64,000 bases of DNA from Porphyra umbilicalis (taxonomy: Eukaryota > Rhodophyta > Bangiophyceae > Bangiales > Bangiaceae). The DNA lies in NCBI GenBank assembly GCA_002049455.2, contig KV918825.1, forward strand, positions 62,001-126,000. The letters are read 5' to 3'. Below are positions 44,132 through 55,069 of this stretch, piece by piece. A program made the translations under genes and the position numbers. A model generated the notes under the pieces. The model saw only the letters and a program-made list of their open reading frames with translations. It did no database searches and was not told the origin of the DNA. Every line of letters starts with the position of its first letter. Position 1 is the stretch's first letter.

Positions 44132-46366
44132 GCGGCGTCGGCGGCGGGGCAGGCGGGGAAGGCGGGGGCGCCGTAGGGGTCGGGGCGCCGTAGAGGTGGG
44201 GGCGGGAGCAGCATTGGCGAGATGAACGGCAGCAAACCTATACTCTTTTTATTGAGAGCTACCAACACACGCCTTAATGTGCCGACCCAAACTGAAGCAG
44301 ACATATACACGTCAAAAGTACCATATAGCGACACGTAGTGCCCAAGAGAGGTAACAAAGCACACGCTGGAGAAAGGAGCATGTCAGCGCGTCTGTGGTCA
44401 CACCGGTCAACTTGTTCCTCAAGAGAAAACGCCATGACGCCACGTGCGGGAAAAGGAACAGCTGCGTCACCGTTCCACGGTCTTGTGGCAAGAAGTAGTC
44501 GGCACAAGTGGAGGGGGAGGGAGGGGGGGAAGGGTAAGGCATGCGGGGGCGCGGGGGGGATGCATGCGAGCGCGGAGAGGGAGACAGCGAACGTACGGTG
44601 GGCGCAGGAGAAGCGCGCCCGGAGACGACGCATTTACCAAGCGGTTGGTAAGGCAAGGTAGGGGTGATAGGCTACCAGGGAGGGAGAGGGAGAGAGCAAG
44701 AGTGGCAGAGGGTGGGGGAGGAGGGAGGGGTAGCGTGCAGTCAGACAGGTGGCGCTGACGTCCGTCTGACATTCAAGTCGAAGACGGGCACATGTGAGGT
44801 GGGTGGTTGCGAGCGTGAGGTGGAAGGCGGCCATACAGCTGCCTGTCGCACTGAGGTCTCGGTAGGAGATTGCTCAGCCGTCGACCTTGTGAGAACACCG
44901 ACGAAACTACGCATTTGTTTTGAGTTGCTCTCAGAAGGCAGACAGTCCTGGACATCTGCCTTTAAGTTTCTGCTGGAAGCCGTCTAAGCTTCCCCATTTT
45001 CGTTCTACTTGGTTTTTTCACGGATGTCTGCCGTTACTCAAACCATGTCCTGGCACGTGCCTGGACCTCCCACGAGAGAGGGCAACAGCGGCGCCGAACA
45101 CAATCGCAATCCGTTCGGGCTTTTTTGCCCGAACAGGAGGCGCAACAGATCAGCGTTTGTTTGCCTGTTCCCGAAGAGGCCATTCTGATCGGCATTCTGT
45201 TGGCCTACACCCTGCAGCGACGCTTGGGCGGGGGGGAGGCAACCGGCAGCGCGGTGGGGTGAGGGCGATTAGAGGAGGGCGGAGGGCGGTGCGGGAGGGG
45301 TCAGCTGTCGGTGGTGCGCGGGCTGGTATGGCCGGCATGGGGGGGCCGGGCGATATTTTAGGGTGTGGGAGGCCCTCGCGCCGGCCCACCAGCGCCGCGC
45401 GCAGGCACCGTGCCGGCGTGACGCCGCACGGTCGCCTCGCGGGCCCGGCGCGGCCGCCGTTACGGGTCGTCGGCGGCCGCCGAGGCGGCAGGACCTGCGT
45501 GCGCCTGCACAGCGCGTTGATGAAATCTCGTGTCAGGTTCCAAGGTATCTGCAACAAGGCCGAACCGTATTGCTGCTCGACCCCTTTGCGTTCAGAGAGA
45601 GATCGAAAATGAGTACATAACTCCTCTTTGCCCAATCTTTAAGGAGAAGTTCACATCCTTCGAGACATATGTTGCGAGACTCGCCGCAATGATCCCTCGG
45701 AGGTCTCGGGGAAGAAGTGGAGCAAGACCCTGACGGAGGAAAGGATGTGACACCGGCCAGCATTGAGGATACATGCCAAAGATGCATTGAAAGACACGGT
45801 CGCTTTATTGTTGCTCGGCGCGGGCACGGGTGGCAGAGCAGACACGAAATCGATAAGAAAGCCACGGTGTGCTACAGAGTCACGCAGACATGTAGCTAAC
45901 TGCACACAGCCGCAAACTCTGACAGAGCTACAGGCCACCGGACAACAGCAAGCTCACCATGTCAGCGACTCGCGGACACCACGCATGCATGTGCGTATGA
46001 CACAAGTTACTCGACTTCGATGCCAGCAACACCCATTGGTTTGCAAAGAAGCAGAAGCCAAGAAAGAGGAAGCCATCGCACATATGCATGGTAAGGATAC
46101 ATGGGGGACGGGCGAGCGAACACGAAAAAGAAGTACGTGGTCAGTTCATCCAACCCATCCACCACCCACCCACCGCGCGCGTCACACTATCCACACTGCG
46201 CCAGTGTGGATCCCCACCCAATCGCCACCACCACTAGTCCAGCGACTGCAAACGTCGTCCGGCCCGTCGTAGAGTGACTCCCCCCCGCCCCCGTGCGAGC
46301 TGGAGAGAATGCGTGGGATGGAGGGGATGCAGATAAGAATACGACAGGAACGAGGGCGGTCGGCAG
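44132..46366. other. Unassigned spacer
   Basis: No recognised gene. GTTCGGGC, T6, GCCCGAAC at 45113-45134 is a perfect 8-bp stem with a T loop. G-rich stretches occur at 44500-44730 and 45220-45350. Confidence 0.4.
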
Positions 46367-46515
46367 GAGGGTGGGCGGGGCGATCGAACAGAGGGTGGCC
46401 GGGGCTTCCGGCCAGGAGGGTGGGTGGGGCGGTCGACCAGAGGGTGGGCGGGGCGGTCCGCCAGGAGGGTGGGCCGAGCGGTCGGCCAGGAGAGCGAGCG
46501 GGGATGTTGGCAGCA
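46367..46515. repeat. 24-25 bp G-rich minisatellite
   Basis: About six tandem units starting GAGGGTGGGCGGGGCGGTC, each 24 or 25 bp, with scattered changes. G-run spacing would permit quadruplex formation, which is inference. Confidence 0.75.
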
Positions 46516-49364
46516 CTTGTGCACTTGGGCGGCAGCCAGGAGCGGGGCTGGGGGCAGCATGGCAGTCACCTGCACACATGCCGAGGGCGCGCATTGGCGC
46601 CGCCCAGCACTTCGAATTATTATTAATCGCCCCGCTATCCCCAAGCACAAGGCTTGACGTTTTCCAGCCCGCTGGTTGGCTGCCCGGTTGACCGGGGGCG
46701 CATCCTGGGTCCCCATTGGTAGCAGACTATCATGCCAACAGGTACTGAACAAAGTCTGGCTGACACAAGCTACGACGGTGAGGCGTCCGAGCAGAGGTCT
46801 CCATGTGCCCGCAAGAATGCATACTGTGTACGCCAAGTCTGCCTTGAACTGGGTGTGAAGGGTGCCGTTTGATCGCGCAAGGAGGACCTGCCCCATGACC
46901 CTGCCAGAGCTCTGCACGGCAATGCCAGCAGCCGTCCCACTCTAGCGACACCGTTTGCGCCCCCATCCTCCCCGACCCCCTCGGCATGTATGTGCAGCCC
47001 CCCTCGCCCCCCCCCCCCTGCCAGCAGGAGAAAGGAGTGGGAGAGGACAGGAAAGGAGGCAAGCACAAGTGTCCGTGGTTGGGCGGTGCCCGCAGCTATT
47101 GGGAGTAGACGAGTACGCACATGGGTAGGGGTGACCAGGTGGGTGGGGTAAGAAGGTCTCTGGGGGTGTCAGAAAGCCTTCTCAGACAGAGCCTTTTAGA
47201 GATCGACACAGCGACATTTGCGAGGATGGTGTCACGAGGTTTGCTGCATGGAAAAACATTTCTCTCACGACCTCTCACGGTTCGCATATATTTTAAGTTC
47301 TCCGTGACCCAATTTGACAACGTGCTGTGTGGGGCGGCGTCACACCGAGCCGGAGCACGCCGCCCTCGACCAGAGCATCGTCGCTTGAATGCTCGACATT
47401 AAATATTTGAGCTTCAAAACAGCCAACCGCTGCTGTAGCGGACGATCGCGGAGCTCCCTACTGGCACGATAATCTGACTCTGCCGAAAAGAAAACTTCCA
47501 GCTGCTGAAGAGCCGGATCGGGAGCGCTTCTCTGCAGGTCAAGTCTCACATTGACATCTGCGAAAACATTTCTTTGGGTAATGAGACGCAGCTCCAATCT
47601 CGAGAGCTTTTTTGTGGTTAGCGGTCGAGGCCCAGGCACCCTAGCGAAGATGATATGTGGATTCAGCCCCTTTGATTGTCTCTTCGAGGTTGGTACTTTT
47701 CTATTCTTCAGTCCAAATACTTTCCTGAATGATAGAGACATTTTCGTGGCAATGAGGAATGGCACTTTAACACAGATATGGAGATTTGGGATCCATCAAT
47801 GTTATCTCAAAAGGCAATTGCCACTCACCGATGCAGCAGCGCGAAGGCGCCGGTCTGGCGCGCTGATCCCAGCGGTTCAAGACGCCGAATACTTGATCTG
47901 AGCGGTCCGACCAGCACATGTCAGGTCGCGGTGTGCTCCGTCGCTCGCGCGACAGAGGCTTGAGTCGTAGGGCCAGATGCTTTACTGGAAGCGGACGTAT
48001 CCTAGACAGTCAAGCTGTCTGTAGAGGCCTGAAGATTGGCCGCCTCGCCTGCCCTGCATCTTGCGACGTTGCGATATGTGTGGCGTTGCTCCCGGGTGTC
48101 CCTGACGTGGGCCTCGTGGTACCTAATATTTGCAGATCTCGAACAGTGAACAAATGATACATCTCCGATGGGCGGACGGAAAGGGGGCTCGGGGGGGCTC
48201 GATTCTAGTTACATACGGAGCCACAATTCTCAAGCCTGTTTATGTAGTTCGGCTTCATGCCACTGGTCCTCAATTCGTGTCCGACGGCAGCCTTCAGGAT
48301 GTCTGTCGCCTCACCATGGTCACGGCTACTACAGCGAGCTCGGCTGCATGAGACCGATCGACAGTGGCGCCGAAGCCCTCTCTGACAGAGAATGAGAGGG
48401 ACGGTCGATGGGTGAGGAGTGAGTGCGTCCTAGGTCGGGGGGGGGTGCCGCATCGTACGAGTGCACAGGCGATGAGGCTGCCGACAGCCGGGAGCAGCAA
48501 CAACCGAGCCCGCCACAAGCGGCAAAGCAAGACAACTCTTGGATGCAAGCCTCAGGTCACAGGAGCAAGCCCTCTTCTGCACCACCAGGGGTTCCCATTC
48601 TGAGCTGAGTGAGGAAGTGAGTGGTCAACAAAGCACCCGACATTGACATCGTTCTACCCCGTCCCCTTGGACTTGCACGCCTGTTTTTCCGCGCCGACGC
48701 GCCCAGCGCCAGCCTACAGCGGTCGTTGCAGTACCGACCCCATTGATATCGCCATTTTCCTGGTTCCAACAGCCCCGGATACACAGCCCCGGCGCCCCGG
48801 GCCCTTCTCGCCACTTCCCCCCCCTCTTTCCTTCTCTCCTCGTCCCTATTCCCTCCCCCCATTCCGCGGCTTGGGGCTCCTGTTCAACCCAGTGTCTTTC
48901 GCGGTCTTCTTTTCCTCCGCTAGTCTGACCATACCGCTTTGAAGAGGCCTTAGAAGGCCAGTGTGATACTAACCATACATCGAAGAAGACTGTGGCGGCT
49001 GTTTGAAAAGCGTTTTGCAGACATCAACAGCGCTCCAACGGGTTCTCACACCCACTACTGGCAGCGTCCACGTTGCGGTGAGCCGGGATACCAATGAAGA
49101 GGACGGTCTGGTGACGAGCATCGTCTGAGTGCCGCTGTACCTCATCTTCGGGATCTTCAATGTGAAAGACCGCCACGTCGCCCACCTGGTCGACACCGCG
49201 CTGCGGCATGTTCTGTGGAAGGAGGAGTGTCACTTTCTAACTGGTTCCATTATAGAGAAAGAAAACCGTTTCATTGCGGAAGCTAGGCGGGCGATGCATC
49301 GCTTGGAGGGGCGTGGGGGGCCGGCTGAGAGCGCGTTTTACTTGGCTGAGCGCCTAGAGAGGCG
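46516..49364. other. Unassigned, with one weak open frame
   Basis: 2.8 kb of near-balanced composition. One minus-strand frame (47340-47765, 141 residues, containing RLELRLITQRNVFADVNVRL) has protein-like composition but no recognisable family. I leave it uncalled at low confidence. A plus-strand stretch at 49129-49371 is similar in quality. Confidence 0.35.
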
Positions 49365-49985
49365 ATGGTAAAGATGTACAGCCTGCATGATCGCTCCAGC
49401 TTCTGCTCAGTTCGTCCCCGAGTCCGAGTGCACACAACTGCTGCCGTACAGGCCGTTGTAAAGGTTGTGGCAGACACGAGCTGTCCGTCTAATCGTCTTC
49501 TTTCTGTGGGCCGGAACATTCTCTTCGTTTACCGGAGCTCGGTTGTAGCTGAGGCCGACCGCACGGTGGAGACGTTGGCCGGCGTGGTGGCAGCCGCACT
49601 TCTACTCGGCTGTGGCTGGAGCCCCTCGGCGGTCTCCCTAGCCAGCCCCATGGCAGCAGGTGGCTCTTCGGCGGGCGGAGCGACTAAGGTGGGTGGCTAT
49701 CACATGATAACTGCGTCCACGGATGTGGCCCCGATCGCCGCCGGGACAACACTCGTCGACGCAGCGGACGTCGAGGGAGCGAAATACGGGAGTAGAGCAG
49801 CACTAGCTCATGTAGCAGCCCCGTTTGCAGACCAAGGCGGGGGAGCTGGCGCTGTCAGAAGGTCGGCCTTCGAATCTGTGATGGGTGGCAGCAAACTGGC
49901 AGGCAACACGGGCAGCACGGTGGCGTCTGTTGACACAGCTGCGGCTGCGGCAGCTGCGGCTCTCGTAGCTGTCGTGGAAACGTAG
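49365..49985 (+). CDS. Hypothetical Ala/Ser/Val-rich protein
   Basis: 206-residue open frame. A hydrophobic segment lies at about residues 68-92 (TLAGVVAAALLLGCGWSPSA) and an Ala run near the C-terminus (VDTAAAAAAAALVAVVET). The first 20 residues overlap the end of another weak frame, so the start is uncertain. No family is recognised. It lies about 0.7 kb upstream of the KDZ-like remnant on the same strand and could belong to that transposon, but nothing proves it. Confidence 0.35.
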   Translation: MVKMYSLHDRSSFCSVRPRVRVHTTAAVQAVVKVVADTSCPSNRLLSVGRNILFVYRSSVVAEADRTVETLAGVVAAALLLGCGWSPSAVSLASPMAAGGSSAGGATKVGGYHMITASTDVAPIAAGTTLVDAADVEGAKYGSRAALAHVAAPFADQGGGAGAVRRSAFESVMGGSKLAGNTGSTVASVDTAAAAAAAALVAVVET

Positions 49986-50699
49986 GGCGAGAGCAAGGAA
50001 GTCGATGCTGGAAAAACGTTGAGAGCAGGCGCGGAGAGGAAATCTGGCTCTGGCGTGGGCAGCCATTAGGGCGTCGACAACGGCAGTGGGTCGGGCGTTG
50101 GCGCGGCGATGGTTGGCAGAGAGCCTGGCGGTGGCGCTGACGGCGGGTCAGCATCGATTGAAGCTGCCGCGCTTTCCCCTGCAGAAGCGGCAGATATAAT
50201 GGCTTTTGGGAACAAATAAGGCGATCGCGATGGCCTTGGCGCTTGTGCCGGGCCTTATATAGACAAGGAGGCGCATGCTCAGCCTGCAGTCGTCCCGCTG
50301 ATCCCTCTTTCCTTTGACGACAGCATCGCAGCTACCGCTGAAATTGCAGCTGACTGCGGCCAGACCGTGACGGCGGAGGGTTGCAAGCGCTGATTCAACG
50401 AGTACTCCCGGTCCGAGCACCAGAATGATGAAGCTGAGCACATCGTCTTCAGGCAAAAAAAGAAGTAAAAGTCTACAGCTGTCCGTCTGTGTCGCTTTAG
50501 GAATTGTGAGTGTTGAAGCGCGTGCGGCCTGCTACCGTGACGGCAAGAAGAAGGACCAAGAGCTTCGAAAGGCAGCGCGGCCGGGATCGGGATCGTTGTG
50601 GGACTCGAGTGGTCAACGAGATTTCGAGGGACTGATGAGCCACAGCGCTTCCGAAGCACTCGGAGCTGACGACCAGCGTGTCCAACGTCTTCTGCCCCT

Positions 50700-51130
50700 A
50701 AGTGATCACCACAGGCGTTATTGTCACGTTTGAGGCTCAAAAAGTCGCCGGGGCGCCGTCGGTCACCTTGGACCGCTTCGCCACGCTCACTAAGGTCGTA
50801 TTTTTTGACGTTGCCTGCGAGCTGGAGTGCGGCGGCATGCACTGCGTGCGCGCCCCCTTCTTTCACCACATGGCGCGCTTGTGCCTTCACAAGGACCACG
50901 CCAAATAGAAAATCTTCTTTTCGGTCTTCTTCTCGGACATGTGGCTGGCGAGCGTCATTGAGGTCTCCACTCAAGTAGCCGAGGTGCTTAGTTCCGTGTC
51001 CATGAAGTCACAGGGCACCTCGCGTCAATGTCTCCGACCGTGCGCATGGAGCAACGCATCTACTAGCTGTATATGGTGAACCTGGCGGTCGCTAACCAGA
51101 TTCATCGCTCCGACACCAAGACGAAGACAA
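50700..51130 (+). pseudogene. Broken KDZ/Zisupton-type transposase fragment
   Basis: The translation TTGVIVTFEAQ..., then KVVFFDVACELECG, RLCLHKDHAK and, further on, STQVAEVLSSV follows the order of the KDZ (Kyakuja-Dileera-Zisupton) catalytic region. That order is a VVxYDxAC box, a downstream H-x2-H box and an NTQVxEQxNS box. A later stretch (VRMEQRIY, then LYMVNLAVANQ) resembles the family's following helix but lies in another frame. A TAG at 50906-50908 and a frame change near 51030-51060 break it, so it is not functional. The upstream and CxC parts are not recognised. The family call is from motif memory and needs a profile search. Confidence 0.6.
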
Positions 51131-51724
51131 AGGATGCTCGCCTCGATAGCTACTATTTCAGCTGAAGCATCTCTAAGTGCCTCCGCCCGGCTTGCATTCA
51201 CTCAGTTAGCGCATCGGTGGCTTCAGTGGCGCCTCATTCTGGCGGTTATGGCGGAGGTGCCTCTGCGCGTAGCTGGAGCATAGAGGGCGGGGACAGTGCG
51301 AGGACCGGTAGAGGGACGGTACCTGGTCTGTCTGACCATGAATAGATGAGTGGGGAGCGTAAGGTTGTCGACTCGATCACTGAGAGGCTGTCACAGCCTG
51401 GATCACTGGCGTAGCTCACTTTAGGCAGGGAGTTCGAGGGAGAAGGCAGCGCCGCGTCGATGGTGAAGGCCCTGTTCGCTGCAAATCTATTGTTGCGTGA
51501 GAGGACTTCAGGTCCCTTTGATGCCCAATGACGGCACTGTTTAGGCAGAATGGTACTCGTGGGCTTAAGTGATGTGATTGAACATATGCGTACGGGAATT
51601 TCTCAAAGAAGAGACGTGCCACAAGGCAGCAAGAGACGGGTATGAGAATCTTCAGAGACACAACAATACCGGACTGAGGGTAAACTCCGAGAGCAGGTTG
51701 GCCGAACTTGGTGTGAAAGACACC
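51131..51724. other. Unassigned spacer
   Basis: About 600 bp downstream of the transposase fragment. I see no gene or repeat. Confidence 0.4.
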
Positions 51725-52080
51725 AGCGTGCCCCATATGCCCACTTTCTACGGTTTTGCCACGACAGTCCACTTTCCTACGTCGCAGTGGTTCATCAGGG
51801 TGATGTAAATCAGCAACAGTCCCGGGCTCGTGTTGGAAAAGGGCTCAGCGCTTCGGAGGGAAGGAAACGATCCATTGCGGGTCCAGGGCCGAGAACGCTC
51901 GATATGCTGACTTTCTCCGGATTTGCCACGACAGGCCACTCTCCCACGTCTTAGTACTTCATCAGAGCAGTACATATCAGCAACAGACCCGGGCTCGTGT
52001 TGGAGAAGGTCGTAGCGCTCCGGAGGGAACGGACTGATTCATTGCGGTTCCTGGGCCGCGAACGCTCGGGGAAGACATAA
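51725..52080. repeat. 167-bp tandem duplication
   Basis: Two copies anchored on CAGCAACAG at 51811 and 51978, both containing CCCGGGCTCGTGTTGGA, CGGAGGGAA and CGAACGCTCG or a close variant. Identity is roughly 80-85 percent. No coding function is seen. 52081-52584 is unassigned. Confidence 0.75.
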
Positions 52081-52584
52081 CAATGATGTCACGCATCGGT
52101 GGAAAAAGCGCCTACGTATTCAAAGGCGTCAGATTGTCGTGCTCCAGCAAGGTGACGACGCATCGTGGCCCGAAATTCCGCCATTTACGCGGCGGGGGGG
52201 GCAGCGCCCACCAGGTATTGTTTTCAATGCTGTGAGACCGGCACACGACTAATGGCGGAGGCGCAGGCTTTGCATACCGGCAGCGGAGTCGGCGCTGGCT
52301 GCGACGTGAACAGATAGGCCACAGGAGGGAGGTAGCTGCACTCCAGGGAGGAGCCACCGCAGCCGCCACATCGGCGGCCGGCAGTAGGAGGTGGGGCTGA
52401 GGGGCTTCCGAAAGCTGCTCCCGCATGTGCCCTTTTTCGACGGCAGCGGCGGCGCAGGTGGCAGTGGTGTCACAGGAGGAATACGGAGGCTGTCGCCACT
52501 CCAAAATAGACAGAGAGAGACGGTCCCGGGGGAAGCGCCCGAGCTGCTTTCGTGGAGATGATCGGCCGGAGCCCTCGAAGAAAG

Positions 52585-53033
52585 TGTGGCGGTTGGGGCC
52601 GACCGGTGGCTGGGCAACACTGGGGGTGGCTTACGTGGCCCTGCGGATCGGGCTCGACGGGGGCTCGACGCCCGTCGTGGGCCCTACGTTGGCCCCGCGG
52701 CGCGGGCGGATCGTGTCCCGGATGGTGCCCTGTGATTGGCCGGCGTGTGCCTGGACATCTTGGCCGCTGATGGTGGCGATTCTGGGATTTGATTTTTCTT
52801 TGCTTGTATTTCGCATTGTTTGGAGGGGCTTGCTTGCCGTACTTTGGATTGCCTGCTTTGGCCGGCCCCGATTGGTGGCCGAGCCACGGGCTCCCGAGGG
52901 TCGTTTGCTTCCACATATTTCCGCAGGTTGGGACCGAAAAGCGGCCTCCCAGCGAAGGAACTCCGTCTGCCCTCTATGGGCGGGGGGGCTGGCGTGTGTT
53001 GGCCCGCGGTGGCCCCGCAAGGGGGCTGCCATG
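52585..53033 (+). repeat. Partial LTR of family E (left arm)
   Basis: Begins TGTGGCGGTTGGGGCCGAC and corresponds to the first 449 or so bases of the inverted LTR at 54395-55069. The match ends at CCATGGGG, where integrase sequence begins. Confidence 0.8.
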
Positions 53034-53039
53034 GGGCGC

Positions 53040-53880
53040 GAACTACCATCCGCAGACGCAAGGAAAAGTCGAGCGGTACAACCGAACCATCGTGGCCCAA
53101 CTCAAGGCGTACGTTGAGGACCACCAGGACACGTAAGACGAGCCAGTCACTGTCCTGACGCTGGCCTAAAACTCCCGGCCACAACAGAGTACTGGGGTAG
53201 CCCCGCTTGAGTTCTTCGTCCCCGAGCGGGTATGAACGTTGGCCCTCGCGCGCCTTCCCAAGGATTCATAGCCGCAGACAACCCCGAGGACGGCCTGCGA
53301 GGCAAGGGAGCAACAACGAGGCCACTTGCGGAACCTCATCACGCAGGTCCGAGCCGCCCTTTTCACGGCCCAACATGGGTACAAGCGGAACTTCGATAAG
53401 CGTATGCGGCCGGTCAACAAGGCCCTCAAGATCGGTGATTGGGTTTTTTTGGACGCCCGTGACACGAACAGACGCAATTCGGACAACAAGATCGGCGACC
53501 CCGTTGAGATTGTCCGCATGGACGGTCTCACCTACACGGCCCTCGAGGACGGGCTGCTGGACACGGTGAGCAGCGACCACTTGTCCTGGGCGCCTCCTCC
53601 GACAGGACAAGAGCCAAAGGTGGACGAGCCGGAAGACCCGGAAGCCGTAGTCCCGAACATGTATGGACCCGATGATCCCGCATTCATCTGGGACCGGTTC
53701 CTTGACCATGTGGTGGACGAGGAGGGAAACCTGTGTCTGCAGGTCCGCTGGTGGGGCTATGAGCCCGAGGAGGACACCTGGGAACGCGCTCTCAAGTTCG
53801 ATCCCCGCAAGGTCAGCCAGCATTGCCGGCGTAAGCATCTCCCGGACCCGAATGGACTGGCGGCCTTCCTGAATTGGTGA
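53040..53880 (+). mobile_element. Family E integrase C-terminal half and chromodomain
   Basis: The integrase end is recognised from HPQTQGKVERYNRT and HGYKRNFDKRMRPVNKALK with the GDWVFLDA box. The chromodomain covers the last 60 residues (LDHVVDEEGNLCLQVRWWGY onward). It is part of a broken element with a few breaks. Confidence 0.85.
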
Positions 53881-54368
53881 CGACTCCAAGGTCTAGGTGG
53901 ACAAGACCCTGCCCTGGCCCTCACCCCAAACGCTTGTCCACCCGACGCAACCCGTCGAGGGGAATCGCTCAGGGCCCGCGTAGCGTCAACCAGCATCTCC
54001 GACCGAAACGTGTCCAGCACAGACCGTAAATAAGTCGGCATGAGGGAGGATCCGCGACGGCCAGGCGGGTCCTCAACACCAGTACGAGGTGGCGGGGGCA
54101 TCACGCGAAGGAGGATACCGGTCTGGCCTCCGGCTGAAGCAGTCCGACGGAGACCGGTCTCTCCGCCACGGCCTGCAGGAGTAACAAGCGACGCGTTCGG
54201 GGGCGCACCACGCCCCCGTCCACCAGCGGGAGGGTCCGGCATGTTGGCCCCACGGCACTCGACTGGTCCCCGAAGGATACCAGAGGCAAGAAAACCAAAA
54301 CTGACAGAAAAGAAGAGGGGTTCGGCCAAAGAAAGAGGAGGAGCGTCCCGACACGTGAGAAACGTTCG

Positions 54369-54387
54369 TCCCTCCCCTGCTGCTCCA
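54369..54387 (-). promoter_or_regulatory. Possible primer-binding site of family E
   Basis: The minus strand reads TGGAGCAGCAGGGGAGGGA, seven bases inside the LTR end GGTACA. Position and TGG start fit. The tRNA is not identified. Confidence 0.45.
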
Positions 54388-54394
54388 CAATTAA

Positions 54395-55069
54395 TGTACC
54401 GGTTTTCCCTACTCTGTCCGGAAACGCAAATCAGACACCCCTGGAGCCCAAATGACGGAGGCCCATAAGGATCCGGCAAGGGGAAGGTGCAATCCACGCC
54501 CGTCCCTGGGAGGGGGACAACGGTATTACGGCAGAGACCCGATGGAGCAAATAACCCAACGCACAGTTCGTTTTTCCTGTGGCCAGGAAAGGGAGGACAA
54601 GACCTCCCCTTAAGAGACCCCATGGAGGCCCCCTTGCGGAGCCACCGCGGGTCAACACACGCCAGCCCCCCCGCCCATAGAGGGCAGACGGGGTTCCTTC
54701 GCTGGGAGGCCGCTTTTCGGTCCCAACCTGCGGCAATATGTGGAAGCAAACGACCCTCGGGAGCCCGTGGCTCGGCCACCAATCGGGGCCGGCCAAAGCA
54801 GGCAATCCAAAGTACGGCAAGCAAGCCCCTCCAAACAATGCGAAATACAAGCAAAGAAAAATCAAATCCCACAACCGCCACAATCAGCGGCCAAGATATC
54901 CAGGCACACGCCGGCCAATCACAGGGCGCCATCTGGGACACGATCCGCCCGCGCCGCGGGGCCAACGTAGGGCCCACGACGGGCGTCGAGCCCCCGTCGA
55001 GCCCGATCCGCAGGGCCACGTAAGCCACCCCCAGTGTTTCCCAGCCTCCGGTCGGCCGCAACGGCCACA
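54395..55069 (-). repeat. LTR of family E (right arm)
   Basis: 675 bp on the minus strand from TGTGGCCGTTGCGGCC to GGTACA. It shows no similarity to the A/B/C LTR group and lacks their hairpin. Confidence 0.7.

Larger units (their letters stand above)
52585..55069. mobile_element. Inverted mosaic of Ty3 family E
   Basis: Fossil fragments of one chromodomain Ty3 family in opposite orientations. On the plus strand, part of an LTR (52585-53033) runs straight into the C-terminal half of integrase (from HPQTQGKVERYNRT) and a chromodomain (VRWWGYEPEEDTWE), ending at 53880. On the minus strand, a full-length-looking LTR (55069 down to 54395) is followed by a possible primer-binding site and a Pro/Gly-rich gag-like leader (MPTYLRSVLDTFRSEMLVDA). 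The LTR parts match at about 97-98 percent over 445 bp, so the rearrangement is fairly recent. Both parts are incomplete and broken. Confidence 0.82.

Noticed and set aside
45113-45134. Stem-loop with T6 as a bacterial-type terminator
   Set aside because: The T run is the loop, not the tail, and no gene precedes it. The context is eukaryotic.
50279-50974. 231-codon minus-strand frame as a gene
   Set aside because: It overlaps the KDZ-like motifs on the plus strand and has no recognisable domain.
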